NCBI GenBank assembly: GCA_000383355.1
Contig: KB911090.1
Location: forward strand, 134,233 to 198,232
DNA: 64,000 nt
Direction: 5' to 3'
Source of the DNA: Flavobacterium sp. SCGC AAA160-P02
GTDB lineage: Bacteria; Bacteroidota; Bacteroidia; Flavobacteriales; Flavobacteriaceae
Positions 34,714 through 45,214 of the stretch are shown piece after piece. The notes below the pieces were generated by a model. The model saw nothing but the letters and a program-made list of their open reading frames with translations. It had not been told where the DNA came from and ran no database searches. Each line of letters starts with the position of its first letter. Positions within the stretch are counted from its first letter, which is position 1. A program made the translations under genes and the position numbers.

Positions 34714-36867
34714 AATTTTACTCTTAGACATTTCTAATTCATTGATAAACGGCTGCTTTAATAGTCGTTCACCTGTTGCTGTATGAATAGCATTAGCAAC
34801 CGCTCCACCTGCTGGCGGTAATCCTGGCTCCCCTAATCCGGTTGGTGATAAACCACTTTCAACAAAATGGGTACTTACTTCAGGAGTTTCCTGCATTCTA
34901 ATTAAACGGTAATTATCAAAATTAACCGCTTGTGGAGTTCCTTCTTTAAAAGAGAAATCTCCATACATTGCATGTCCAATTCCATCAATAACTCCACCCT
35001 CTACTTGGTTTTTTGCCCCTAACGGATTGACTACAATTCCACAATCTACAGCAACTGTTACTTTTTTAACAAGAGGCATACCGTTTTTCATCACAATATC
35101 TGCAACCTCTGCTACATGAGTATTATGGCTATAATATGCAGAAAACCCTTGGTAAGTTCCTTCTGTTGTGTTACCCCAGTTAGATTTTTTAACGGCTAAC
35201 TTAATGGTTTCCTCCATTCTTTCGGGAGAATATTGAATTCGCTCATCTTTGGTTCCTTTTACATTTTGAAGCAATTCAATAAGTAATGAAGGATGGTCTT
35301 TATCTAACTCAGTAGCTAATTCATTAAAAAAGCTCTGTTCTGCAAATGCTAAAAAGTTTGTATAAGGGGCTCTCCAAGCTCCTGTAGTTATTTTACTTTT
35401 ATAATTTGCAGTACTTACTTTGTAATTTGGAATACATCCTGCTGGAAAAAAATTAGCAATCAACCCATACATGTTTCCATTAATAGCAGCTTCTTTTAAA
35501 TGATATCCTGTAATTTTTCCATCTTTAATAGAGGCTTTTATTCTATATTTAATGGCGGGTCTATAGGTTCCTGCTGTCATATCATCTTCTCTAGAAAAAA
35601 CGACTTTAATTGGCTTTTTAGTAATGTTTGAAATTTGAGCAGCTTCCTCTGCAAAATCTCCATAAAGCCTTCTTCCAAAACCTCCACCCATTCGAGTCAT
35701 TTCTAAATGAATTTCCTCTGGTTTTCTATTCAAAAGTTTTGAGATTTTACTAGCAGTCCAAGCAGGAGTTTGAATGGGTCCAACAAGATGGACTTTTTCT
35801 GGGGTAACATGGGCATAAAAATTCATTGGTTCCATACAGTTATGAGGAAGAAAAGGAGACTCATAGGTTCTTTCAATAATTTTGTCTGCATTTCTAAAAG
35901 CGCTCTCTACATTTCCGTCTTCTCTATTTGTTTCAAATTTTTTACCGTTTAAAATTTTAAATAATTCTGTATCATGGTCTTTTGTACTTTCTAATTTTGC
36001 ATCATTTTTCCATTCAGCAACCAAGGCTTTTTTACCTTTCATGGCTGCCCAAGTATTGCTCCCTAAAACAGCAATCTTATCGCCAAATTTCACTACTTCT
36101 AAAACACCATTGATGCCTTTAGTAATACGATCATCAAAGCTAGCTAGTTTTTTACCAAAAGCTGGTGGCCTTAAAACAGATGCGTACACCATTCCCTCAG
36201 AAATATAATCTAACCCAAATAAGGGTTTTCCAGTAATAATTTTATGAATGTCTACATTCTTAATATCTTGTCCTATAATGTTATAATCTTTAGATTCTTT
36301 TAAACTCACATTTTCTGGAATCTCTAAAATAGCTGCTTCTTTAACTACTTCTCCATACCCAAGCGTGTCTCCATTTGCATTGGTAATAATTCCTTGAGAA
36401 GCAGAACAAGTAGAGGCTTCTACACTCCATTTAGCTGCAGCTGCATTGACTAACATTTGCTTGGTTGTTGCTCCTGTTTGTCGAAGAGCGTCCCATCCAA
36501 AACGAATAGACTGGCTACCTCCTGCTACTTGTCTTTGGTAGTTTACAGGATCATACAATCCTTGCGCTACAGAAACCTTATCCCAAGAAACATCTAGTTC
36601 TTCAGCAATAATCATTGGCATAGACGTTTTAACTCCTTGCCCTATTTCAGGATTTGGTGAAAAAATAGTAACATAACCTTCTTCTGAAATTTTTATAAAT
36701 GCATTAAAGTCATTAAAATTAAGTTTTGAGATATCTACAGGTACAATAGCTTCAGGTCTACAAGCACTTAATAAGTTAAACCCTATTAACATGCCTCCCC
36801 CAGCAAGTACTGATGTTTTTAAAAAATTTCTTCTACTAAAATTGAGTGATTTATTTTGAGACTTCAT
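34705..36867 (-). CDS. Molybdopterin-binding aldehyde/isoquinoline-oxidoreductase-type large subunit
   Basis: A 720-residue IorB-like xanthine-dehydrogenase-family large subunit. The N terminus has a twin-arginine signal (NFSRRNFLKTSVLAGG) ending in a Cys (LLSAC), so it is exported folded and could be lipid-anchored. Diagnostic blocks are MGGGFGRRLYGDF, the SFAVRSTN-like GAWRAPYTNFLAFAEQ and GLGEPGLPPAGGAVANAI, where the GEPG glutamate is the expected active-site base. The partner iron-sulfur subunit is 21 bases upstream in the same operon. Substrate class: aldehydes or N-heterocycles, not decided by sequence. Confidence 0.9.
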   Translation of the reverse strand: MKSQNKSLNFSRRNFLKTSVLAGGGMLIGFNLLSACRPEAIVPVDISKLNFNDFNAFIKISEEGYVTIFSPNPEIGQGVKTSMPMIIAEELDVSWDKVSVAQGLYDPVNYQRQVAGGSQSIRFGWDALRQTGATTKQMLVNAAAAKWSVEASTCSASQGIITNANGDTLGYGEVVKEAAILEIPENVSLKESKDYNIIGQDIKNVDIHKIITGKPLFGLDYISEGMVYASVLRPPAFGKKLASFDDRITKGINGVLEVVKFGDKIAVLGSNTWAAMKGKKALVAEWKNDAKLESTKDHDTELFKILNGKKFETNREDGNVESAFRNADKIIERTYESPFLPHNCMEPMNFYAHVTPEKVHLVGPIQTPAWTASKISKLLNRKPEEIHLEMTRMGGGFGRRLYGDFAEEAAQISNITKKPIKVVFSREDDMTAGTYRPAIKYRIKASIKDGKITGYHLKEAAINGNMYGLIANFFPAGCIPNYKVSTANYKSKITTGAWRAPYTNFLAFAEQSFFNELATELDKDHPSLLIELLQNVKGTKDERIQYSPERMEETIKLAVKKSNWGNTTEGTYQGFSAYYSHNTHVAEVADIVMKNGMPLVKKVTVAVDCGIVVNPLGAKNQVEGGVIDGIGHAMYGDFSFKEGTPQAVNFDNYRLIRMQETPEVSTHFVESGLSPTGLGEPGLPPAGGAVANAIHTATGERLLKQPFINELEMSKSKILG

Positions 36868-36888
36868 AATTTTTTATGTTAGTTAAAT

Positions 36889-37347
36889 TTATGAGTTTTT
36901 AGCTGCCAATTCTACTGCCTTTTCTATTCTATTATAGGAAGCACATCTACAGATGTTTCCATGCATTGCTTCTCTAATCTCCTCCTTAGTTGGTGATGAA
37001 TTTTCTTTTAAAAAAGCAGCAGCTGTCATTATTTGCCCAGCTTGGCAATAACCACATTGAGGAACATCTATTTCTTTCCAAGCTTCTTGAACTGGATGAG
37101 TACCATTGTCTGAAAGCCCTTCAATAGTTGTAATTGATTCTCCTTCAATAGATGAAATAGGAAGAGAACAGCTTCTTACAGCAGTATTATTAATATGAAC
37201 AGTACACGCTCCACATTGAGCTATACCACATCCAAATTTGGTACCTACCATAGTTAGTTCATCTCTTAAAACCCAAAGAAGAGGAGTATCTGCATCTACT
37301 GTTACTGTAACTTGTTCCCCATTAATTTTTAGTGTATAATTTGGCAT
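36889..37347 (-). CDS. (2Fe-2S) subunit of the molybdenum hydroxylase (IorA-like)
   Basis: A 152-residue protein with a plant-type [2Fe-2S] domain (CGIAQCGACTVH and a fourth Cys in VRSC) and a second four-helix [2Fe-2S] domain (CGYCQAGQIM, GNICRCASYNRI), eight cluster cysteines in all. It passes electrons from the molybdenum subunit encoded downstream. It has no signal of its own and probably rides out with the Tat substrate. First gene of the operon. Confidence 0.93.
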   Translation of the reverse strand: MPNYTLKINGEQVTVTVDADTPLLWVLRDELTMVGTKFGCGIAQCGACTVHINNTAVRSCSLPISSIEGESITTIEGLSDNGTHPVQEAWKEIDVPQCGYCQAGQIMTAAAFLKENSSPTKEEIREAMHGNICRCASYNRIEKAVELAAKNS

Positions 37348-37646
37348 AGTATATTAATTAAGAATAAAAGCATAAGTTACAAAACTTAAATTTATTTAGC
37401 ATAATATTTTTATTCTTGACAAATAATTTGGAATGTATTGATTTAATTCTTGATCATTTTAATGATTACAAAACAAACTAAACCTTAACACAAACACTAC
37501 ATAAAAGTTAAAAATCCTTGTATTTAAAAGATTTAGCTTAATTTAGTAACCAAACATTTAAAGAGGTGTTGATTTATTTTTATAGTAAACTCGTTTTTTA
37601 AAGTGTTCCAACTGTTGGTAATTATTAATTTTTATAAGTACATGTA
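37348..37646. promoter_or_regulatory. Divergent intergenic region (iorA-like / SusR-like regulator)
   Basis: The 299-base gap must hold promoters for both divergent genes. It is very AT-rich. I see no convincing TTG/TAnnTTTG pair and none of the CATACA half-sites found upstream of the glucan operons, so the regulator itself may be constitutively expressed. Confidence 0.4.
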
Positions 37647-40442
37647 ATGACTTTAAGGTATCTAATTTCTTTTTTAATACTTACGCAACTAAGTGTTTTT
37701 TCTCAAGAGCTTCCTCCTATAGAAGTTTTTAAACCAAAAGATTATGGCGCTGAAGATCAAAACTGGGGTATTTCTCAAGGCAATGATAAATCTATTTATT
37801 TTGCCAATAACAAAGGATTACTTAGCTATAACGGAGCGAGATGGAAACTTTATAAATCTGTAAACTCCTCTATTGTAAGATCGGTGAAAGTTATTGAAGA
37901 TAAAATCTATACGGGTAGTTATATGGATTTTGGGTTTTGGGAAAAGAATGAGTTTGGTATTCTGGAATATACTTCTATCACTACAAATGAAAAAATTTCT
38001 TTAGCTGAAGATGAAGAATTCTGGAATATCTTAGAACTTGATCGATGGATTCTTTTTCAGTCTTTAGATAGAATTTATATTTATGACACCAAGTCTAAAT
38101 CTATTAGTATTATTGAATCAGAAACAACCATTACTAAAATTTACAAGGTAAATAATGAAATATATTATCAAAAAATTAATCAAGGAGTCTTTAAAATTAA
38201 AAATGGTGAAGAAATAGTAGTTACCAATAATAAGATTTTAAAAGATAATATTGTGATTAATATTTTCGCTAGTAATGATCAATTATTATTTCAAACAAAA
38301 GAGCGTGGTTTTTTTATTAAAGAAAGTAATAAGGCTGTTAAAGAATGGGACGTGCTTCTTAATAAGAAACTACGTGAATACAATATATACAATAGCTTGC
38401 AATTAAAGAATGGAGATTTTATTCTTGGCTCTGTTTCTAATGGAATTATATACATTAACAAAGAAAAACAGATCGCCTATACGATCAATCAAAGCAGAGG
38501 TCTCGGGAATAATACAGTACTTTCATTATACGAAGATAATGATGAGAACGTCTGGTTGGGATTAGACAATGGAATTAGTAATATTAATTTTAATGCTCCA
38601 TTTAGAGTATATAAAGATGATTTAGGGATTTTAGGATCGGTTTACACTACTTTTTTAGATGATGATGTTTTGTATTTAGGAACCAATCAGGGTCTTTTTT
38701 ATAAAAATCAAGATCGAAAAGACGCATTTCAGTTTGTTCCAGGCACAGAGGGGCAGGTTTGGTCTTTACAAAAAATTAAAAACACACTGTTTTGTGGACA
38801 TGACAAAGGAACATTTATAATTTCTAAGGGAAAAGCAGATAGAATTTCTAACACCTCAGGTACTTGGTTAATAAAAGAAATTTCAGATGAACCAAACTTA
38901 TTAATACAAGGAAACTACAAAGGTCTATACATACTTAAAAAAGAAAATAATAGCTGGGTATTAAAAAATAAAATTAGCGGTTTTGATATTTCTTCAAGAC
39001 ATCTCGAATTTATAAAACCAGCTGAACTTCTGGTAAGTCATGAACAAAAAGGAGTATATCAATTAAAGATTGACGCAGATTTCAAAGAAGTGCTATCATA
39101 TTCTAAAACTGCTGTAAAAAAGAGTATAAAGTCTAGTCTTAACAAATATAATAATAAAGTTCTTTATGGTTCTAATGAGGGGGTTTTTTATTATGATTCT
39201 ACTTCTTTAGATTTTAAAAAAGATAGTATTTTAAGTGATCTATATAGTTTTACTGGCTATATTTCTGGAAAATTAATTAATGCAAATAATAAATTATTTG
39301 CCTTTACAAATGACAATATCTCTTATGTACAAAAAGAAAAGCTTAGTACTAATTATGAGTTATTTTCAATTCCAATTCCAAACAGTGTCAGAGAAACAAA
39401 AGATGGTTACGAAAACATTCTTTACATAGGAGAAGACAAATATCTTATAGGAACTACCTCTGGCTATATCATTACAGACTTAACAACTAGAAATAAAAGT
39501 ATCCATACTATTAAATTGGACGGAATTACATCGCATGCTGTCAAAGAAAAGGAAAAACCGTTAAGCCTTAACTCGGATGGAGAATTACTAAACAAAGAAA
39601 ATCATATTAAAATTTCCTACAGCATATCTGACTTCAGCAAATATTTGCCATCACTATTCCAATATAGGTTAATGGGGTTTAATAATAACTGGAGTAATTG
39701 GTCTTCAAAATCTGAAGTTTATTTTGAAAATTTACCTCACGGTACCTATATTTTTGAGGCAAGCGGAACCGTTGGGTCTCAACAAACTGTCAACTCAATT
39801 AAATATAGTTTTACCATAGCAAAACCATGGTATTTAAAAACTACGGCATTAATAATTTACTTTTTTTCAGGTATTTTAATTCTAATGATTATTAATGTAC
39901 TGCACAGAAATTACTTTAAAAACCAACAAGAAAAACTTTTAAAACAAAAAGAAAAAGAAATAGAAATAAAGCAATTAGAGAATGAGCAACAATTAATGCA
40001 ATTCAAAAATTTAGATTTGCAAAAAGACATTGATTCAAAAAACAGAGAACTTGGATTATCTACCATGAATTTAATAAAACGAAATGAATTATTAGGTACT
40101 ATAAAAAAGGAATTAGGGTCTACTAAAAACATTAATGATATTGAAGGGGTTATAAAGCTTATTAACAATAATTTAAATACTTCTGATGATTGGAAGCTAT
40201 TTGAAGAAGCTTTTAAAAATACCGATAAAGGTTTTATGAAAAAATTAAAATCTGAGCACTCAAATCTAACATCAAATGATTTAAGACTTTGTACCTACTT
40301 GAGATTAAATTTATCTTCAAAAGAGATTGCACCCCTACTTAATATTTCTATACGAAGTGTTGAAGTGAAGAGATACCGCCTTCGAAAAAAGATGAATTTA
40401 CCTCACGAAGCCAGCTTGAGTAGTTATATCTTAGAAATATAA
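37647..40442 (+). CDS. SusR-like membrane regulator: beta-propeller, Y_Y_Y, TM, LuxR-type HTH
   Basis: A 931-residue protein with signal peptide (RYLISFLILTQLSVFSQ), a large periplasmic region of beta-propeller-like repeats (VWLGLDNGISNINF is typical), a Y_Y_Y domain (about 655-725; FQYRLMGFNNNWSNW), one TM segment (about 735-752), a coiled coil (about 757-800) and a C-terminal LuxR-type helix-turn-helix (NLSSKEIAPLLNISIRSVEV). There is no histidine kinase, receiver or AraC domain, unlike hybrid two-component regulators; the layout is that of SusR. It likely senses periplasmic glucan oligosaccharides and directly activates the two operons that follow. Confidence 0.88.
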   Translation: MTLRYLISFLILTQLSVFSQELPPIEVFKPKDYGAEDQNWGISQGNDKSIYFANNKGLLSYNGARWKLYKSVNSSIVRSVKVIEDKIYTGSYMDFGFWEKNEFGILEYTSITTNEKISLAEDEEFWNILELDRWILFQSLDRIYIYDTKSKSISIIESETTITKIYKVNNEIYYQKINQGVFKIKNGEEIVVTNNKILKDNIVINIFASNDQLLFQTKERGFFIKESNKAVKEWDVLLNKKLREYNIYNSLQLKNGDFILGSVSNGIIYINKEKQIAYTINQSRGLGNNTVLSLYEDNDENVWLGLDNGISNINFNAPFRVYKDDLGILGSVYTTFLDDDVLYLGTNQGLFYKNQDRKDAFQFVPGTEGQVWSLQKIKNTLFCGHDKGTFIISKGKADRISNTSGTWLIKEISDEPNLLIQGNYKGLYILKKENNSWVLKNKISGFDISSRHLEFIKPAELLVSHEQKGVYQLKIDADFKEVLSYSKTAVKKSIKSSLNKYNNKVLYGSNEGVFYYDSTSLDFKKDSILSDLYSFTGYISGKLINANNKLFAFTNDNISYVQKEKLSTNYELFSIPIPNSVRETKDGYENILYIGEDKYLIGTTSGYIITDLTTRNKSIHTIKLDGITSHAVKEKEKPLSLNSDGELLNKENHIKISYSISDFSKYLPSLFQYRLMGFNNNWSNWSSKSEVYFENLPHGTYIFEASGTVGSQQTVNSIKYSFTIAKPWYLKTTALIIYFFSGILILMIINVLHRNYFKNQQEKLLKQKEKEIEIKQLENEQQLMQFKNLDLQKDIDSKNRELGLSTMNLIKRNELLGTIKKELGSTKNINDIEGVIKLINNNLNTSDDWKLFEEAFKNTDKGFMKKLKSEHSNLTSNDLRLCTYLRLNLSSKEIAPLLNISIRSVEVKRYRLRKKMNLPHEASLSSYILEI

Positions 40443-40454
40443 CCTTTTTTAAAA

Positions 40455-40583
40455 CCATACAAAACCCATACAGTATTACAACACGAGTGTTTTTTGGGAA
40501 AGAGAAACCTAGATAATTTCAGTTTATAACCAAGGTCTGTAAATTTTAAATCTTTTTTTTACGATGTATGTTTTTTATTGAGG
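40455..40583 (+). promoter_or_regulatory. Upstream control region of operon A with CATACA half-sites
   Basis: Two direct CCATAC sites start at 40455 and 40466 (11 bases apart, one helical turn), followed by TACAACA...GTGT. Further down lies TGTATGTTTTTTATTGAGG (40565-40583), which holds the inverted half-site TGTATG. The same two blocks recur upstream of operon B and in weaker form before the gene at 63726. Candidate binding sites for the SusR-like regulator. Confidence 0.6.
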
Positions 40584-40636
40584 TAATATTTAACAATTGT
40601 TTAATAATTACTACTATTTTTATGGGAATTAATTAA

Positions 40637-43600
40637 ATGAAAAATTTCATGAGAAAACTCATTATTCTAATTTCATTCATTTTTGTATCAAATACCCTAT
40701 CTGCTCAAAACTTTAATGTTAAAGGCTTGGTCACAGATGCTGTTACAGGAGAAACTCTTCCTGGAGTGAATGTTATTGTAAAAAACTCTTCAAAAGGAGA
40801 TGTCACAGATTTTGATGGAAACTATAAAATCTCTTCTGTTTCTAAGGGTTCTATTTTAGTGTTTAGCTACCTAGGTTATAAAACTAAAGAAGTTATTGTA
40901 GATAAAGAAACCATCAACACAACCCTAGAGGAAAGTGCTGAAGCACTAGATGAAATAGTTGTTATTGGTTATGGCACCCAGAGAAAGAAAGAAGTTACCG
41001 GTGCCGTATCTGTTATTGGAAGTGAAACTATAGAAAACTTAAAACCAACTCGTATAGAGCAGGCACTTCAAGGACAAGTTGCTGGTGTTAATATAACCGC
41101 TTCTTCTGGAGCACCAGGTGCAGCCTCTAATATTCGTATTAGAGGTATTTCTACAAACGGAAATAACAATCCTCTAATTTTAGTAGATGGGAACGTTATT
41201 GAAGATTTAAGTGTGGTTAATCCTTCAGATATTGAATCAATCAATGTATTAAAAGATGCTACTGCAGGGATTTATGGAGTTAGAGGCGCCAACGGTGTTA
41301 TTCTAATCACCACAAAATCGGGTAGAAAAAATACTGACTTTAAAGTAGTCTTAAATACCTATGCAGGTATTCAACAAACTACCAGAAAAATTCCTATGCT
41401 AAACGGTACAGAATATGCCTTATTAGCTAACGAAGCTTTTGCTGCAAACGCAGAATCCATTCCTTTTCCTGATGTAAGCACTCTAGGTGAAGGAACAGAT
41501 TGGCAAGACGAAGTATTTAAAGATGCCTTTGTGTTAAGTTCAGATTTTACCATTAACAAAGGAACGGACAAGTCTTCATATTCTTTTGGAGCCTCTCATT
41601 TAACACAAGATGGAATAGTAGGAGCTAGTAAAGCCAACTTTGAAAGAACTACCTTAAAGTTTAACTTTGATACAGAGATTCTAAAAAAATTAAAATTAAC
41701 AACTTCTTCCATCTTTACCAACACAAGAAGAAGCTCTTTAGCTGAAAACGGATTGGGTTCTGTTTTATTTAATGCATTAAACATGCCTGCCACAACAAGT
41801 GTTCGTGACGATCTTGATGCTTATTCTTTAGCACCAACAACTGGTGTAGGAATAGAGGTAATTAATCCAGTAGCCCAAACAGAAAACACGTTTAACCAAA
41901 CAATAGTAGATAAGTTTTCGGGGGGGGGTATGGTCTTAACTATAAAATTACAGACTATCTAAGTGCTGAAACTAGGTTTCAGTTTAATTATGCAGCTGTT
42001 AACTCTAAATTTTACGCTCCAGAAGTATATTATGGAGGTGGTAAAGTTTTTAATTCTGTAAACAATTTAGATGCTTTGTATGATAATCTAAATGGATCTA
42101 CTGTTGGAGAATCAAAACAAGAATTTAAAGATTATACATTTGATGCATTTGTAAAATACGAACGAGTATTTAATGAAATTCATGACCTTAAAGCACTGTT
42201 TGGAATGTCTGTATTTAGATCTCAAGGAGTAAATCTTAGAAATGAATTAGGTTTTGGTGCCAACGGAACAAATTTTAGCCAGTATTCAGTGAGTGGTGCA
42301 GACACTTCTCAAGATAATCTTGCACTGAGTGGAAATGCCAGACGTTTTTTTGATAGTAGATTACTTTCATACTTTTCAAGAGTTCAATATTCTTATGATG
42401 GAAAATATCTTTTATCTGCGGTAATACGAAGAGACGGTTCTTCAAACTTTGGACCAGAAAATAAATTTGGCTATTTCCCAACAGGCTCTGTAGGATGGAT
42501 TGCCTCTGATGAAGCCTTTTTGGAAGATAACTCCACTATCAACTTCTTAAAATTTAGAGCAAGTTATGGTATCATTGGTAATGACAGAATAGCGTCTTTT
42601 AGATATCTATCTTTAGTAAACGGAGAAGGTACTTATGTTTTTAACAATCAACTTACCTATGGACAAGCCTTGGGTTCTACTGCAAACCCCGAGATTCGTT
42701 GGGAGAAACAAAAACCATTTGATGTTGGTTTTGATTTAGGCCTTTTTGACAAAGTAGACATTACTGTAGATTACTTTAATAAGAAAACAGAAGATCTATT
42801 GGTGCAACCAGAAGTTTCCGGAATTTTAGGTTCAACTGCTCCTGGTGGTGGCGGGCCCCTTGTAAATGCTGGTACTGTTGAAAACGAAGGACTAGAATTT
42901 TCAATTAACTACAAAGAAACTATTGGAGAAGATTTTAAATTTAATATTAATTATAACTTCACAACCCTAAAAAACGAAGTATTATATGTTGGTAGTGATA
43001 CTGGAATACTTCAAGGAGGTGGTTTTGGAGTTGGTCAAGAGCCACCTTCTAGAATGGAAGCTGGTTTTCCAATAGGGTATTTTTATGGATTGCAAACAGA
43101 CGGTTTATTTCAAAATCAATCAGAGGTAGATTCGCATGCAACTCAAGCAAATGCAAACCCAGGAGATATACGATTTATAGATCAGAATGAAGATGGTTTA
43201 ATTAATGGAGATGACAGAGTAAATATTGGAGATCCAATACCAAGTGTAACAATGGGTTTCAATTTTTCTTTTGATTATAAAAACTTCGATTTCAACATGT
43301 ATGCATTTGCGTCTATCGGAAATGAAATTGTAAGAAACTATGAAAGAAATCAACCACTTACAAATCGCTCTGTCTATTTTTTAGATAGATGGACAGGTGA
43401 AGGAACAAGCACAAGTTTTCCAAGAGTAACCACTGGACCTAATAGCAATTCGCTTTTTTCAGATTTTTTTGTAGAAGATGGTTCTTTTGTTAGATTGCAA
43501 AACATACAATTTGGCTATACTTTTGGTGAGAACACTTTAAAAGGTTCAGGAATAGATAAACTAAGATTTTACTTTTCTGCTAGCAACCTAGTTACCTTAA

Positions 43601-43719
43601 CCAAATATAGAGGATTTGATCCTACAACCTCCAACGGAGCACCTATTGGAGGAGGAATAGACCAAGGTTTTTACCCGTCTCCTAAAACATTTTTAATAGG
43701 GCTTAATGTTAATTTTTAA
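40637..43719 (+). CDS. SusC-like TonB-dependent glucan transporter, frame interrupted at a G9 run
   Basis: The outer-membrane porin of the SusCD pair. Signal peptide (LIILISFIFVSNTLSAQ), CarboxypepD-like extension (GLVTDAVTGETLPGVNV), TonB box EIVVIGYGTQRK, plug (LQGQVAGVNITASSGAPGA, LVDGNVIEDL, GIYGVRGANGVILITT) and barrel. As given, the frame from 40637 stops at 41962. After the run of nine Gs at 41920-41928 the +1-corrected frame continues YGLNYKITDYLSAETRFQF to 43719, giving about 1027 residues, the normal SusC size. Seven or ten Gs restore the frame. The gene may be phase-variable, or the run may be miscalled. The ORF that starts at 42076 is only the second half. Confidence 0.9.
41920..41928 (+). 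repeat. Homopolymer run of nine Gs in the SusC gene
   Basis: TTTTC-G9-TATGG. This is the longest G run I saw in an AT-rich window, and it is the exact point where the SusC frame breaks. Long G tracts are classic slipped-strand sites. Confidence 0.9.
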
Positions 43720-43729
43720 AATAAGAAAA

Positions 43730-45202
43730 ATGAAAAAATTATACATAAAAATTTCAATAATCATTATCTCTCTCACAGCGTTTGCATCTTGTAGTGACGA
43801 TTTTGTGAATGTAGATTCTAATGATATTAATTCAGAAGATTACTTCAATTCAGAAGAAGATTATCAAAACGCATTAATTGGTGCTTATGATTTATTACAA
43901 GCTACCTATATTAATGTAATGCTAGGCGAAATTGCCTCAGACAACACATTGGCTGGAGGTGAAAGTGCCACAGATGTTATTGGAATACAAGAAATAGATG
44001 ACATGATTCATACCCCTGTAAACTCTAATCTTAGAGACCTTTGGGGATGGATGTATGGAGGAGTTAACAGAACTAATTTTATCCTAGAATTTCAAGACAA
44101 AACAGATTTTTCAGGAAAAGAACAAGTTATTGCTCAAGCAAGGTTTTTAAGAGCTTATTATTATTTTGAATTGGTAAAATGGTTTGGAGATGTTCCATTA
44201 GCTGTAGACAAACAAATTCTATTTGGTGAAGAAAGCAGCTATGTGAGAAGCCCTGCTTCTGAGGTATATACTCAAATAGAATTAGACTTAATATATGCCG
44301 CAGACAACCTTCCTCTTGTTCAAACAGAAACAGGAAGAGTTACAAAAGGAGCTGCACAAGCATTGTTAGGAAAAGCATATTTATACCAAGAAAAATTTAG
44401 CGAAGCGGCTCAAGCACTAGAAACAGTAATCCAATCTGGAACATATAGTTTGGTGACAGATTATAACACCATTTTTGAAGCAGAAGGAGAGAACAGTACA
44501 GAATCTGTTTTTGAAGTTCAATATACAGATTTAGAAGGTGCTGGTTTTGGTTGTCTCCAATGTAGTGAAGGAAATATTGCTGTAGGGTTTAGCGGTGTAA
44601 GAAATTATGAAGGGCCAGACTTTACCTCTGGGTTTAGTTTTAATGTACCTGTCCAAGAAGCCTATGAGGCTTTTGATAGTGATGATCCTAGAAGAGATAT
44701 TGCCATCTTAAATATTGATGCATGGGCTACTGCAACCGGAGCAACTTTTGGAACTGGTTTTGAACACACAGGGTATTTTAACAGAAAGTATATCCCTAGA
44801 ACAAGAAGCGATCAAGCATTAGCAGATTTAAACTTAACCAATCCTAACAACTATAGGTCTATTCGTTATGCAGATGTTTTATTAATGGCTGCTGAAGCTA
44901 ATAACAGAGGTGGAATAGACGAGGCGAAAGCACAGGGCTATTTAAATGATGTAAGAAGAAGAGCTTTTGGTGATGATCTTCATGATATAACAGCAACAGG
45001 TGCATCACTTACAAACGCTATTTATCTTGAAAGAAGATTAGAACTTATAGGTGAAGGTCATCGGTTTTTTGATTTAGTTAGAACAGGTAAAGCTGTTCAA
45101 GAAATCAATGGTTTTCAAGCAGGTAAGCATGAATTATTCCCTATTCCAGCAATTGAAATTCAATTGGCTGGTAATGTGTGGGCTCAAAATCCAGGATATT
45201 AA
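43730..45202 (+). CDS. SusD/RagB-like outer-membrane glycan-binding lipoprotein
   Basis: A 490-residue lipoprotein starting at 43730 (KLYIKISIIIISLTAFASC, lipobox Cys near residue 21). I prefer this start to 43706, which lies inside susC and would add eight residues before the signal. RagB/SusD landmarks: EDYFNSEEDYQNALIGAYDLL, ARFLRAYYYFELVKWFGDVPL, TKGAAQALLGKAYLYQ, and the C-terminal YADVLLMAAEANNRGG and ERRLELIGEGHRFFDLVR. It forms the lid of the SusC transporter and binds glucan at the cell surface. Confidence 0.93.
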   Translation: MKKLYIKISIIIISLTAFASCSDDFVNVDSNDINSEDYFNSEEDYQNALIGAYDLLQATYINVMLGEIASDNTLAGGESATDVIGIQEIDDMIHTPVNSNLRDLWGWMYGGVNRTNFILEFQDKTDFSGKEQVIAQARFLRAYYYFELVKWFGDVPLAVDKQILFGEESSYVRSPASEVYTQIELDLIYAADNLPLVQTETGRVTKGAAQALLGKAYLYQEKFSEAAQALETVIQSGTYSLVTDYNTIFEAEGENSTESVFEVQYTDLEGAGFGCLQCSEGNIAVGFSGVRNYEGPDFTSGFSFNVPVQEAYEAFDSDDPRRDIAILNIDAWATATGATFGTGFEHTGYFNRKYIPRTRSDQALADLNLTNPNNYRSIRYADVLLMAAEANNRGGIDEAKAQGYLNDVRRRAFGDDLHDITATGASLTNAIYLERRLELIGEGHRFFDLVRTGKAVQEINGFQAGKHELFPIPAIEIQLAGNVWAQNPGY

Positions 45203-45214
45203 AAAATAAATACG

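Noticed and set aside
42076..43719. A separate 547-residue gene starting at 42076
   Set aside because: It is the second half of the SusC gene; the frame extends upstream to the G9 run with typical SusC barrel sequence and there is no start signal or signal peptide.
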